Shown: piece after piece, positions 22,945 through 31,943 of the stretch | How the letters are laid out: every line of letters starts with the position of its first letter | Numbering within the stretch: the stretch's first letter is position 1 | Assembly: GCA_964475215.1 (NCBI GenBank) | Contig: CAYYVT010000106.1 | Coordinates: forward strand, 1-64,000 | Length of the DNA stretch: 64,000 bases | Origin: DATKKG01 sp964475215 | GTDB taxonomy: Archaea > Thermoproteota > Nitrososphaeria > Conexivisphaerales > DTJL01 | Direction: 5' to 3' | The notes under the pieces: model-generated | Databases searched by the model: none | Seen by the model: only the letters and a program-made list of their open reading frames with translations | What the model was told of the DNA's origin: nothing | Position numbers and translations under genes: made by a program

Positions 22945-24933
22945 TTGGTCCTGCCCTTCGAACACATCCATAGGATAGCCGTCCTCGGCGCCGGCACCAT
23001 GGGGCACGGCATCGCAGAGGTCTCCGCCATCGCCGGTTACGACGTCGTAGTCAGCGACTTGGACCAGCGGTTCCTCGACGGCGGCATGGAGAAGATCAAA
23101 CGGAGCGTCAAGAAGCTTGCCGAGAAGGGCACCCTGAAGGAGTCCGAGAACGCCATACTTTCGCGCATATCCTACACCACCAGCCTCCAAGACGCCGTCG
23201 AATCCGCCGACATGGTGATCGAGGCCATCCCCGAGGACGCCGATCTCAAGCGCGCTGTGTACGCCGAACTAGGCAGGCTCGCCGGTCCCGACTGTATCTT
23301 GGCCACGAACACCAGCAGCATCCCCATAACGGAGATTGCAGCAGGCGTCGCGAACCCGACCAGGGTCGTGGGCCTGCACTTCTTCAACCCCGTCGTCATC
23401 ATGAAGCTGGTGGAGGTCATCGAAGGGGATGAAACAAGCAAGGCGACGGTCGACTCCGTCGTGGCCTTCTCCAAGAAGGTGGGGAAGGAGGTGGTCGTGG
23501 TCCACCAGGATATCCCTGGCTTCATCGTGAACAGGATTCTAGTCCGTTTTATGGCCATCTCCAGCATGTTCGTTCAACTCAAGTTCGCAACCATGACGGA
23601 AGTGGACTCGGGCCTGAAGTACAAGGCTGGCCTCCCAATGGGGGCCTTCGAGCTGGCTGATTACATAGGCGTCGACGTGCTCCTAGACGTCGAAAAGGCC
23701 CTCGCCCGTCGGGGCTACGAAATCGACCCGAGCCCCCTCTTCGAAGAGAGAGTTGCTTCGAAGGCCCTTGGAGTCAAGTCTGGCAAAGGATTCTATTCCT
23801 ACTCTGCTGGAGAGCCCCGGGCCCACATCCCTGCTGACCTTGCTGATAAGGTCAACTTCGTCGACCTACTCTCCCCGGCAATCAATGAGGCAGCATTGCT
23901 CGTCTCCCAGCACATCGCCACCGCAGAGGACGTGGACAAGGCACTCGTGCTAGGCCTGGGATTCCCCAAAGGCCTTCTGAAGATGGCCGATGAATGGGGA
24001 CTGGACGTCGTCGAGGAATCGCTGAAATCCCTTTACCTGATGATGTCCAAGGAGTGGCTTGTCCCCTGCGAATACCTCTCAAGTCTGGTCTCAGGAGGCC
24101 ACCTGGGCGTTAAGACCGGGAGAGGTTTCTTTGACTATTCTTCCACCAAGGACGCTGGTGCCGGAACGATCAAGGAGGCGAAGAACGGGAGCGTCCTCTA
24201 CCTTACCCTGAGCCGTCCCGAGAAGCTTAACGCGATCAATCCTGAGACGCTCAGCGACCTCGCCGACAAGTTGGAGGCGGCAAAGAGCGACCCTGGAGTG
24301 CGCGTAATAGTGTTGAAGGGGGAAGGTCGCGCCTTCAGCGTAGGCTTTGACCTCGCCACCTTCGGGGCCGATACGTCTCCGGACCGCGTGCTCGGCCTTG
24401 TCCGCCGGTTTCACTCCGTGAACTCCCAGATTGAAGGCCTCCCTAAGCCGGTCATCGCGTCGATGCATGGATATGCACTGGGAGGAGGGCTTGAGCTGGC
24501 CTTAGCTTGCGACATCAGGCTTGCCTCTGCCACCTCTAAGCTCGGCCAGACAGAGATCAACCTCGGGTTCATCCCAGGGGCCGGAGGCACCCAGAGGGTC
24601 ACCCGTCTTGTCGGACCGGGGAGGGCCAAGAAGCTGATCATGTCAGGGGAGACGATCAGCGCGAAGGAGGCGGAACGGATAGGCCTTGTCGACGCCGTCT
24701 TCGACGACTCGAAGCTCGACGAGCTGGTGGAGGCCTTCGCGTCCTCCCTAGCAGAGAAGCCTCCTCTGGCCATCGCTGCGGCCAAGAAGGCAATCAACGC
24801 CGCGACCTACCCGATCACGGAAGGCTCGGAGATCGAGGCCAAGAGCTTCGCATCGCTCTTCGCCACCCAGGACGTAAAGGAAGGGCTCTCTGCCTTCTTC
24901 GAGAAGCGCAAGCCGAGCTTCAAGGGCAAGTAA
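22945..24933 (+). CDS. 3-hydroxyacyl-CoA dehydrogenase / enoyl-CoA hydratase fusion
   Basis: This bifunctional enzyme performs the second and third steps of beta-oxidation: hydration of enoyl-CoA and NAD-dependent oxidation of the 3-hydroxyacyl-CoA. Residues 1-380 form the dehydrogenase: Rossmann GAGTMGHG at about 15, LHFFNPVVIMKLVEV, and two C-terminal HAD helical domains. Residues about 390-662 form a crotonase (LSRPEKLNAINPETL, GYALGGGLELALACDIRLAS, GFIPGAGGTQRVTRLVG). The order, dehydrogenase first, is opposite to bacterial FadB and known in archaea. Start is TTG at 22945. The stop codon abuts the convergent DUF35 gene. Confidence 0.94.
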   Translation: MVLPFEHIHRIAVLGAGTMGHGIAEVSAIAGYDVVVSDLDQRFLDGGMEKIKRSVKKLAEKGTLKESENAILSRISYTTSLQDAVESADMVIEAIPEDADLKRAVYAELGRLAGPDCILATNTSSIPITEIAAGVANPTRVVGLHFFNPVVIMKLVEVIEGDETSKATVDSVVAFSKKVGKEVVVVHQDIPGFIVNRILVRFMAISSMFVQLKFATMTEVDSGLKYKAGLPMGAFELADYIGVDVLLDVEKALARRGYEIDPSPLFEERVASKALGVKSGKGFYSYSAGEPRAHIPADLADKVNFVDLLSPAINEAALLVSQHIATAEDVDKALVLGLGFPKGLLKMADEWGLDVVEESLKSLYLMMSKEWLVPCEYLSSLVSGGHLGVKTGRGFFDYSSTKDAGAGTIKEAKNGSVLYLTLSRPEKLNAINPETLSDLADKLEAAKSDPGVRVIVLKGEGRAFSVGFDLATFGADTSPDRVLGLVRRFHSVNSQIEGLPKPVIASMHGYALGGGLELALACDIRLASATSKLGQTEINLGFIPGAGGTQRVTRLVGPGRAKKLIMSGETISAKEAERIGLVDAVFDDSKLDELVEAFASSLAEKPPLAIAAAKKAINAATYPITEGSEIEAKSFASLFATQDVKEGLSAFFEKRKPSFKGK

Positions 24934-25464
24934 CTAGGCGGATTCGAACCAGTAGGTACAGACCCCATCCTCCCGCCTTCTGTCAACCACCAGCTTCAAC
25001 TTCATGCCTACACGTATCTTGCTTGGTTCCATCCCCTTCATCCAGGCCAGCACATTTAGCCCCTCGGGAAGCCTGCCAATCGCAACGACATAGTCACCGT
25101 AAGGCGCAAAGCTGAAGGGTTTGACGTTGATAACGGTGTATGCAAGCAGCACCGCCCCCGTGCTGAGCGGAACGTATTCGACCTGGGAGGCCTTGCAGGC
25201 CGAGCAGTCCGCCTGTGGAGGGAAGTAGACGGCGCCGCACTTGGTGCACTTGGTCGCCGTAAGCGTCCCACTCTTCAACGCATCGAAGAAAGGCTCGATC
25301 TTCCCTATGGGTATCAGGAACTTAAGCGGAAGATCCCTAGAGCTCACATACAGAGGGTCTGACGTCTTGGCGTCAGGCAGGAGGGGAAGCCCCGTGGCAT
25401 CGACCGCCTTTCTCGCGTCTTCGATGAGCTTCCTATTGGCGTCCAATGCAGAGGGGGCGGACAC
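24934..25464 (-). CDS. DUF35 zinc-ribbon/OB-fold protein, thiolase partner
   Basis: The 176 residues contain the DUF35 pattern: a rubredoxin-like zinc ribbon (CTKCGAVYFPPQADCSAC) followed by an OB-fold (LLAYTVINVKPFSFAPYG...). In archaea such proteins bind thiolases and HMG-CoA synthase and help channel acetoacetyl-CoA; others assist SCP-x-type thiolases. The GTG start immediately follows the thiolase stop codon, so the pair is translated together. It is thus probably a subunit of the thiolase encoded upstream. Confidence 0.88.
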   Translation of the reverse strand: MSAPSALDANRKLIEDARKAVDATGLPLLPDAKTSDPLYVSSRDLPLKFLIPIGKIEPFFDALKSGTLTATKCTKCGAVYFPPQADCSACKASQVEYVPLSTGAVLLAYTVINVKPFSFAPYGDYVVAIGRLPEGLNVLAWMKGMEPSKIRVGMKLKLVVDRRREDGVCTYWFESA

Positions 25465-26646
25465 CTACATCGCCCCCCTGTCCAGAGAGAGGGTGGTCAC
25501 ATAGGCGTAGTGGCCCGTCCCTCCTATGTTATGAGCCAGGGCCCACCCCTTCCGTATGTCGGCCTGCCTCTGGCCCCCGATCTCCTGGAGGAGCTGCCGC
25601 TTTAACTCTGAAAGCATGGCCAGTCCCGTCGCGCCAATCGGATGGCCCTTGGCCTTGAGTCCCCCGCTTAGGTTCGCCGGGAATGAGCCACCCTTGTATG
25701 TCTGGTGATTCTTAGCCATCTCGAAGCCCTTGCCCCTCTCCGCGATGCCCATGTCTTCGTATGCGAGCAGCTCGGCTATCGTAAAGCAGTCGTGCACCTC
25801 TGCGACGTCGAAAGCCGTCCTCGGGTCGGCGATGCCTGCCTTTGAGAACGCCTTCTGCGACGCGACCCGCGCTGCCTCCAAGCTGAGGAAGTCGCTCCTC
25901 TTGCTCAGGTTCGCCGTCCCCGAGCTGACGCCTATGGAACGAATCCAGACGGGGTCTTTTACGAACTCCTTTGCCTTCTTTGCGTTGGCGAATATTACCG
26001 CAGCGCTTCCATCGGTTATCGGGCTAGAGTCTAGAAGCTTCAGAGGCCAGGCGACGTACTTCGACTTCATCACCTCTTCGACCGTCACAGGCTTCTGAAA
26101 ATGGGCCTTGGGGTTGAAGGAGCCGTAGAAGTGGTTCTTCACTGCGACCTCTGCAAGATCCTCTTCTTTGGCACCGTACCTGTCCATGTAAGCCGTCGCG
26201 TACAGGGCGTAGTAGCCCGGAAAGGTGAGCCCAAAGTTCTCAAATTCCCAGAAGTAGTTGCCCGCCCTCCCAATGAATTCGACCGTCGTCGGCATTGGAG
26301 ATTCGCTCATCTTCTCGACTCCTATCGCCGCCGCCACGTCGGCCTGTCCGCTGCTCACTGCGAGGTAGGACTGAAACGCCGCAGCGCTGCCGGAGGCGCA
26401 GGCGGCCTCGACCTTCATGGTGGGCTTCGAGGCAAGGCCGCAATATTCACCCACGACCACTGCCGGCAGGAATTCACTGCTCCAACCTCCTAGGCTCGAA
26501 ACCACGAACTGGTCGATATCTTTCTGGGTTACGCCCGAGTCGTCCAGGGCCTCCTTGAAGGACTCCCAGGCTAGCTCATCTATTCTTGCATCCGTCCGCT
26601 TTCCGAACCGGCTCGTGCCAACGCCAATGACTGCTACTGGTTCCAT
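25465..26646 (-). CDS. SCP-x/acetyl-CoA acetyltransferase-type thiolase
   Basis: This 393-residue enzyme should cleave 3-ketoacyl-CoA with CoA, or join two acetyl-CoA units. The nucleophile is Cys83 in VEAACASGSAAAF, and HDCFTIAELLAYEDMG and GLKAKGHPIGATG give the remaining active-site residues. The pattern is that of SCP-x-like archaeal thiolases rather than bacterial FadA. The ATG at 26646 follows a TATA-like CTTAATATTC (about 26680-26690, minus strand). Its DUF35 partner follows directly. Both beta-oxidation and mevalonate synthesis are possible roles; the location favours the first. Confidence 0.9.
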   Translation of the reverse strand: MEPVAVIGVGTSRFGKRTDARIDELAWESFKEALDDSGVTQKDIDQFVVSSLGGWSSEFLPAVVVGEYCGLASKPTMKVEAACASGSAAAFQSYLAVSSGQADVAAAIGVEKMSESPMPTTVEFIGRAGNYFWEFENFGLTFPGYYALYATAYMDRYGAKEEDLAEVAVKNHFYGSFNPKAHFQKPVTVEEVMKSKYVAWPLKLLDSSPITDGSAAVIFANAKKAKEFVKDPVWIRSIGVSSGTANLSKRSDFLSLEAARVASQKAFSKAGIADPRTAFDVAEVHDCFTIAELLAYEDMGIAERGKGFEMAKNHQTYKGGSFPANLSGGLKAKGHPIGATGLAMLSELKRQLLQEIGGQRQADIRKGWALAHNIGGTGHYAYVTTLSLDRGAM

Positions 26647-26701
26647 CGCTAGGTCATCTTCGGTGAAACGACGGCCTCAGAATATTAAGGCGTTTTGCGA
26701 C

Positions 26702-28402
26702 TTATTGCTCTCGAAGTTTCCTTCGCACGATCTTCCCCACTAGGGTGGTCGGGAGCTCATCCCTAATCTCCACCTCCCGGGGGATCTTATGCTTCGTGAG
26801 CTTATCCTTGACGAATTCCCTGATATCGTTCCCCGTGACCTTTCCCTTGTATTCGTCCTTGAGGACCACGTAGAGCTTGGGCACTTCGCCGTAGAAGCTG
26901 TCGCTGACACCGATTGCCGCCGCCAACTTGACCGCTGGGTTCTGATAGGCGACCTCTTCGACCTCCCTTGGCCAGACCTTCAGTCCGCCCACGTTTATCA
27001 TGTCCTTCTTGCGGTCGACGATGAAGAAGTATCCGTCCTCGTCCATGTATGCGATGTCTCCGGTGTAGAGCCAGCCATCCCTGAAGGTATTCTTAGTCTC
27101 AGCCTCCCTGTTCCAGTATCCCTTCCCCACCTGCGGCCCACTGATCGCCAGCTCCCCTGTCTCCCCCACTGCCATCTGCTTCTTCCCCGTCTCCATATCC
27201 ATCACCTTGGCGTCCGTATCCATGATGGGAACTCCGATGGAGCCGTACTTTATGTGCGAAGGATCGTCCATCGGGTTAACGTGTGTTACGGGGGAGGCCT
27301 CCGAGAGGCCGTAGCCTTCCACTATGATGCCACCCGTGGCGGCCGACCAGGCCTTCGCCACTTCGACGGGCAGGGGCGCCGCCCCCGACACGCAGTACCT
27401 GATGGACTTCAGGGAATCCTTGTACTTCTCCAGGTGAGGAGAGCTGAGCAGGGCTATGTACATCGAGAACACGCCAGGGTAGTAGGTCGGCCTGTACTTC
27501 TCGATGGCCTTGAAGACATCTTCGGTGGAGAACTTGGGGAGGACGATGGCCTTGCAGCCGGCGGTTACGGTGTTGTCCAAGCCTACGCTGAGCCCATAAA
27601 CGTGGAACCATGGGAGGGCGTCGAGGACGACGTCGTCGGGATTCATGTCGCACCACTTCTGAATCATGACCGCATTCGACACTATGTTCCTGTTCGTAAG
27701 GACGGCCGCCTTGGGCTCCCCCGTCGTCCCGCCGGTATACATGAACACGGCAGGGTCATCAACCGGATTCACCGTGACTTCAGGGGACGCCCCGTCGTTA
27801 TCCATGACCTCCTTCAGCGTCATGTTCTTCTCCGAACGGGTGACCTCTCCCGAGGGAACCTTCCTCAACATCCTGCCCAAAACTGCAACGACAGGTGGCA
27901 TATAATCCGAGATCCGCGAGACGACGATCTTCTGGACCGCGGTCCCTTCGACTCCGCCCCTGGCGGCCTGATAGAACATGTCCAGGGTGAAGATGACCTT
28001 TGCTTCGGAGTCGGCCAGCACAGCCTTGACCTCCCTGGGCGTGTAAAGCGGGTTTATCGGAACGATCACCGCGCCTAGCCTGTTGATTCCGAAGAAGACA
28101 AAGGCGAACTGAGGGCAGTTCGGCATCATCAGGCCGACCCGGTCCCCCTTCTTGACGCCCATCTTCGCTAGGCCGCTTGCCACTCTCTTCGATCGCAGAG
28201 ATGTCTCGGCGAACGTGACCTCCCTGCCGTAGAAGACGAACTGGACCCCCTTCGGCCTGGAGGTCGCCATCTGGTCCAGAAGCTGAGAGATCGTCGCGTC
28301 AGGATAGTCGATGTGTGCAGGGACGCCCTTGGGCCAGTGCAGAAGCCACGGCCGCTCCGCCAGCCTGGAACTCCCTAGGCTCGCATCCTGTGGCATGGCC
28401 AT
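26702..28402 (-). CDS. fadD: long-chain fatty-acid CoA ligase
   Basis: An AMP-forming ligase activates fatty acids to acyl-CoA, the entry step to beta-oxidation. The 566 residues contain the P-loop-like YTGGTTGEPKAAVLTNRN, YGLSEASPVTH, the YTGDIAYMDEDGY motif, VDRKKDMINVGGLKVWPREVEEV, and the C-terminal GKIVRRKLRE with the catalytic Lys. Chain-length preference cannot be read. A second in-frame ATG lies two codons later. It sits in the same direction as etfA-etfB-acd upstream, 74 nt after etfA. Confidence 0.92.
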   Translation of the reverse strand: MAMPQDASLGSSRLAERPWLLHWPKGVPAHIDYPDATISQLLDQMATSRPKGVQFVFYGREVTFAETSLRSKRVASGLAKMGVKKGDRVGLMMPNCPQFAFVFFGINRLGAVIVPINPLYTPREVKAVLADSEAKVIFTLDMFYQAARGGVEGTAVQKIVVSRISDYMPPVVAVLGRMLRKVPSGEVTRSEKNMTLKEVMDNDGASPEVTVNPVDDPAVFMYTGGTTGEPKAAVLTNRNIVSNAVMIQKWCDMNPDDVVLDALPWFHVYGLSVGLDNTVTAGCKAIVLPKFSTEDVFKAIEKYRPTYYPGVFSMYIALLSSPHLEKYKDSLKSIRYCVSGAAPLPVEVAKAWSAATGGIIVEGYGLSEASPVTHVNPMDDPSHIKYGSIGVPIMDTDAKVMDMETGKKQMAVGETGELAISGPQVGKGYWNREAETKNTFRDGWLYTGDIAYMDEDGYFFIVDRKKDMINVGGLKVWPREVEEVAYQNPAVKLAAAIGVSDSFYGEVPKLYVVLKDEYKGKVTGNDIREFVKDKLTKHKIPREVEIRDELPTTLVGKIVRRKLREQ

Positions 28403-28476
28403 ACCCGTCCACTTTGACTACGAACACGCAAAAAAGGGTATCCCCACGAATGTCTTTCCGAGTTTCGCAACTGAAA

Positions 28477-29436
28477 TCATCTGCCCCTTGTGGCCACAAG
28501 CTGGCGCTGCATCTCGGGAACTACCTGGTAGAGGTCTCCGACGATGCCGTAGTCAGCATTTGCAAATATCGGGGCTCCCTTGTCCGTGTTGACGGCAACG
28601 ATGGTCCCGGCCTCCTTGACGCCGGCCAGATGCTGAAGCTGGCCTGAGATCCCCACGGCGACGTAGAGCTTTGGCTTGACCTCAAGTCCAGTGAGTCCGA
28701 TATGCGCCTCCTCCGGGAGCCACCCCAGGTCCGCCGACAGGGGCCTCGAGCAGCCCACAGACGCGCCCATGGCGTCAGCCAGCCCGCTTATCATCTGCAG
28801 GTCCTCCTTCTTCTTGAGCCCCCTCCCCACGGAAACGATCTTCTCGGCCCTCGTCAAGTCCATGCTGCTGACCGGCCTTTCCCTCACTTCGATCATCGAG
28901 GTCGTCAGTACCGGAGATATGGAGGACTCTATGACCTTCCCTGCCGCGCCAGAGGGGATGGCCTTCGGATAGGCCCTCGCCTTGACGCAGGCGACGACAT
29001 ACTTTCCGGAGAGAGCTGCTCTGGTCCTGACCCTTCCGCCGTAGCTGGGCCTCTCCACGATGAGATCCATGCCTGAAAGTTGAACGGAGGAGCAGTCAGA
29101 GGCGGCCGATGCTCCCAACATGGCAGCCAGCCTTCCCGCCACGACCTTGCCGTCCTTCGTTGAGCCTACCAACACATACGCAGATGGGTGCGCGGCCGCA
29201 ACCTGGGCGACTGCCTGGGCTGAGGCCTCTGGGTAGTCCCTCAGGGTGGCGGGCGCCCGGTAAAGGTAGACCTCAGAAACCCCCTCGGAGGCGAGCGAGG
29301 AGGCCGTCCCCGCCTTGTCGTCGCCCATCACCACGCCGAAGCTTCCGCCTCCCGCTTGAGCGGCCAGCGTTGACGATAGCCCCGCAAGTTCGTGGAGGAG
29401 GTCGTCATCCTCTGAGTAGAACACGATGTCGGCCAA
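28477..29436 (-). CDS. etfA: electron transfer flavoprotein alpha subunit
   Basis: EtfA with EtfB takes electrons from acyl-CoA dehydrogenase. The FAD-binding C-terminal domain is clear: VSVGRGLKKKEDLQM, then VGCSRPLSADLGWLP, then GLTGLEVKPKLYVAVGISG and NTDKGAPIFANADYGIVGD, which are diagnostic. The N-terminal domain is typical EtfA. The 319-residue length is normal. The start (ATG at 29436) is 1 nt from the etfB stop, so the subunits are coupled. The likely electron acceptor is the Fe-S/cytochrome b protein at 20.5-22.5 kb. Confidence 0.95.
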   Translation of the reverse strand: MADIVFYSEDDDLLHELAGLSSTLAAQAGGGSFGVVMGDDKAGTASSLASEGVSEVYLYRAPATLRDYPEASAQAVAQVAAAHPSAYVLVGSTKDGKVVAGRLAAMLGASAASDCSSVQLSGMDLIVERPSYGGRVRTRAALSGKYVVACVKARAYPKAIPSGAAGKVIESSISPVLTTSMIEVRERPVSSMDLTRAEKIVSVGRGLKKKEDLQMISGLADAMGASVGCSRPLSADLGWLPEEAHIGLTGLEVKPKLYVAVGISGQLQHLAGVKEAGTIVAVNTDKGAPIFANADYGIVGDLYQVVPEMQRQLVATRGR

Positions 29437-29437
29437 T

Positions 29438-30220
29438 CTATCCCACCAGCCCGTCTCTCGTCAGGGCGTCCAGGAGCTTGGTCACGGCTTCGGGGACGGT
29501 GCCGTCGAACACCACTTTTCGCCTCTCCTTCGACTTCGCGGAGTACTCTAGGAGCTTGTAGCCCCGCGCCCCCACGGCGCCCAGACTCAGCCCCAGGTCG
29601 GCGAGCGTGAATGTCGCTATGGGCTTCTTCATTGCCCCCATTATCTGCAGCAGCGTCGGGATCCTCGGGCTGTTGATCTCCCCCGTGACTGTCACCAATG
29701 CAGGTAGCCTGGCCTCCACGACCTCCATCCGCTTCTCAAGGATCCTTTCCGCCCTTAGGGTCCCATCCTTTACCTGAAGCGACTGGGCATATGTTATGAG
29801 CGGGAGATGTAGCTTCTCGGCAAGCATGGGCGCCAAGAGCGAAGTGTAAGAGTCGACCGAGCCCTCGGCGCAGATGAGCAGGTCGAATCCGCCCGCCTTC
29901 TCCAGGGCCTTGGCGAGGATGTCCGCCGTCGCAGATGAATCGAGTTGGCCAGCGGTCGGTTCCTTGACAAGGATGGTCTGGTCTGCCCCCATGGCCATCA
30001 CCTCCCTCAGCGACTTTGCAGCCTCCTCCGGACCCACGGTCACAGACGTGATCTTCCCCCCACCTACAGACCTGAGCACCAAGGCGGCCTCCATCGCCTT
30101 GCGGTCGAAATCGCTTATCTTCCCGGGAACTCCCTCGTAGCTGACCTTCCCGGTTTCCCGTTCGACCTTGAGCTGGTTCTCGTCGTAGACGTGCTTGACG
30201 AGGACTACCATGTTGGGCAT
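29438..30220 (-). CDS. etfB: electron transfer flavoprotein beta subunit
   Basis: EtfB is the AMP/FAD-contacting partner of EtfA. The 260-residue protein has the beta-subunit hallmarks: MVVLVKHVYDENQLKVE at the start, DRKAMEAALVLR, VTVGPEEAAKSLREVMAMGADQTILV, and the signature VEARLPALVTVTGEINSPRIPTL. The gene follows acyl-CoA dehydrogenase by 28 nt and precedes etfA by 1 nt. An ATG three codons in is an alternative start. Confidence 0.94.
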   Translation of the reverse strand: MPNMVVLVKHVYDENQLKVERETGKVSYEGVPGKISDFDRKAMEAALVLRSVGGGKITSVTVGPEEAAKSLREVMAMGADQTILVKEPTAGQLDSSATADILAKALEKAGGFDLLICAEGSVDSYTSLLAPMLAEKLHLPLITYAQSLQVKDGTLRAERILEKRMEVVEARLPALVTVTGEINSPRIPTLLQIMGAMKKPIATFTLADLGLSLGAVGARGYKLLEYSAKSKERRKVVFDGTVPEAVTKLLDALTRDGLVG

Positions 30221-30248
30221 GGCGAAGAGATCCCGATGAATGTGCGGC

Positions 30249-31460
30249 CTACATCCCCATGGGGTCGAAGCCGAGAGTCTGCTTCATGAGCTGCCTGATT
30301 ATGACCAGCCTCTGGATTTCGTTCGAGCCCTCGTAGATCTTGGTTATCTCGACGTCCCGCAGCATCCTCTCGATGTGAGAGTCCGTAACCACGCCGACTC
30401 CACCGTGAATGCTAATGGCCTTGAGAGCAGCGAACTCCGCCGCTTCGGTGGCGTAGGCCTTGGCCAGCGACGCCGCGATCAGGTACTCCTTCTTCCCCAG
30501 ATCGGCCAAGTAGGACGCCCAATACACGAGCTGGCGAGCGCTCACTAACCTCATCAGCATGTCGGCCAGGTAGTTGTCGATCACCTGCTGCTGGATGAGC
30601 AGCCTTTCGAAGGTGCTCCTCTGCATGGCGTAGTTCAGGCTCTTCTCGAAGGCCATCTGGGCGATCCCCAGCGCCTGGGCCGCGACTCCAATCCTTCCAT
30701 GGTCGAAGGTCTCCATCGCTATCTTGAACCCGTCACCCTCGTTGCCGAGCCTGTTGGCGTCGGGCACCTCGACGTTGTCCAGCTGAAGCTCGACGATGGG
30801 GGAGCCCTTCAATCCGGACTTCTTCATCCTCTTTGCGACGGTGAACCCCGGCATCTCCTTTTCGACGATGAAGAAAGTGAGTCCCTTCCAGCGCTCCTTT
30901 CTGCTGGGAGGCGGGCTCGTCCTCGCCAGGACCAGATGGTAGTCGGCGATGTCACCTCCGCTTATGAACGCCTTCCTGCCGTTGAGCACCCAATTGTCGC
31001 CCCGCCTTTCTGCCTTGGTCACGACGCCGGCCACATCGCTGCCGGCTCCGGCTTCACTGGTGGCGTGGGCGGAATGCTTCTCTCCCCTGGCGATGGGCGG
31101 GAGGTACTTCTTCTTCTGCTCCTCAGTCCCGAACTCCACGACGGGAACGGTGAAGAGACCGTTGACGCCGACAAGAGTCATGACGGCCGGGTACACGCGT
31201 CCAGCCTCTTCGCAGAAGATCGCCATGGAGGTCTGGTCCCCTCCCTGTCCTCCGTACTCCTGTGGAACGGCTATGCCCTGGAACCCCATCTCACCCATCT
31301 TCTTCAAGAGGTCGGCCGGCACCTCGTCGTTCTCTTCGATTTCAGAGACCCTAGGCTCCACTTCCTTCTCGAAGAACTCCCGCACGAGCTTCCTGAACAT
31401 TTCGTGCTCGGGCTTGAATTTGATTTCATAATCCCCAAGTTCGGTTAGAGGAAATACCAT
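30249..31460 (-). CDS. acyl-CoA dehydrogenase
   Basis: This FAD enzyme makes the first oxidation in beta-oxidation (acyl-CoA to trans-2-enoyl-CoA). The 403 residues contain AHATSEAGAGSD (FAD/substrate loop), FISGGDIADYHLVLART, the ER/substrate-binding RTSP region, FERLLIQQQVIDNYLADM, and the C-terminal GGVGVVTDSHIERMLRDVEITKIYEGSNEIQRLVI containing the catalytic Glu (IYEGSNEIQ). The ATG at 31460 lies about 26 nt from a strong TATA-like box (GATATATATT, 31482-31491). It leads the acd-etfB-etfA operon. Confidence 0.95.
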   Translation of the reverse strand: MVFPLTELGDYEIKFKPEHEMFRKLVREFFEKEVEPRVSEIEENDEVPADLLKKMGEMGFQGIAVPQEYGGQGGDQTSMAIFCEEAGRVYPAVMTLVGVNGLFTVPVVEFGTEEQKKKYLPPIARGEKHSAHATSEAGAGSDVAGVVTKAERRGDNWVLNGRKAFISGGDIADYHLVLARTSPPPSRKERWKGLTFFIVEKEMPGFTVAKRMKKSGLKGSPIVELQLDNVEVPDANRLGNEGDGFKIAMETFDHGRIGVAAQALGIAQMAFEKSLNYAMQRSTFERLLIQQQVIDNYLADMLMRLVSARQLVYWASYLADLGKKEYLIAASLAKAYATEAAEFAALKAISIHGGVGVVTDSHIERMLRDVEITKIYEGSNEIQRLVIIRQLMKQTLGFDPMGM

Positions 31461-31564
31461 GGGTCTTCTTTCGCAAGTTGGCGATATATATTATTTTTAG
31501 GAACCGCTTTCAGGCTCTGAATACGCTTTTATCCTAGACCCCTAGGGCAAGATTTGGTTTTGTG
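31461..31564. promoter_or_regulatory. bidirectional promoter region acd / thioesterase
   Basis: For the minus strand, an AT-rich stretch (31482-31500) holds TATA-like ATATATC about 26 nt before the acyl-CoA dehydrogenase ATG. For the plus strand, CGCTTTTATCC (31524-31534) lies about 30 nt before the thioesterase ATG. CCTAGACCCCTAGG (31533-31546) is a short inverted repeat (CCTAG/CTAGG) close to the thioesterase transcript start and may be an operator. Confidence 0.5.
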
Positions 31565-31942
31565 ATGGACCAGCCTTCCAACTTCGGAATCTTCGTCGGC
31601 CTCAGCGGATACGACATCGTGGGGGACAAGGTGGTGGTGAACCTGCCACTCGAGCAGAAACACCTTAACCAGCTGGGGCTCGCCCACGGAGGCGCCGTCG
31701 CCACCCTCGCTGACAACTCCATGGGGCTGGCCTGCCTCGTTGCTGCGAAGAAGCCCCTAGTGACCGTGGAGTTCACGCTCAACTTCGTCCGCCCTGCCCG
31801 GGGAGGGACCCTGACGGCGTCCTCCCACGTGTACAAGCTGGGGGATCACCTTGCATTCGTGGAATGCGACATCACCGACCAGGGAGGCGTCCTCGTCGCA
31901 CGAGCACTAGGGACCTACATGATAGTCGAAAAAGCGCCCTAA
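31565..31942 (+). CDS. PaaI-type hotdog thioesterase
   Basis: The 125-residue hotdog-fold protein has the PaaI pattern: NQLGLAHGGAVATLADNSMGLA supplies the catalytic HGG-Asp/Asn region, and VTVEFTLNFVRPARGGTLTASSHV the following strand. Such enzymes hydrolyse acyl- or hydroxyphenylacetyl-CoA; here it may recycle CoA from stalled beta-oxidation intermediates. It is divergent from the acyl-CoA dehydrogenase operon. The ATG at 31565 is chosen over a GTG one codon before. The stop is 1 nt from the convergent Lrp gene. Confidence 0.88.
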   Translation: MDQPSNFGIFVGLSGYDIVGDKVVVNLPLEQKHLNQLGLAHGGAVATLADNSMGLACLVAAKKPLVTVEFTLNFVRPARGGTLTASSHVYKLGDHLAFVECDITDQGGVLVARALGTYMIVEKAP

Positions 31943-31943
31943 A

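Noticed and set aside
26789..28078. 429-codon plus-strand frame
   Set aside because: It is the shadow of the acyl-CoA ligase on the other strand and shows no domain.
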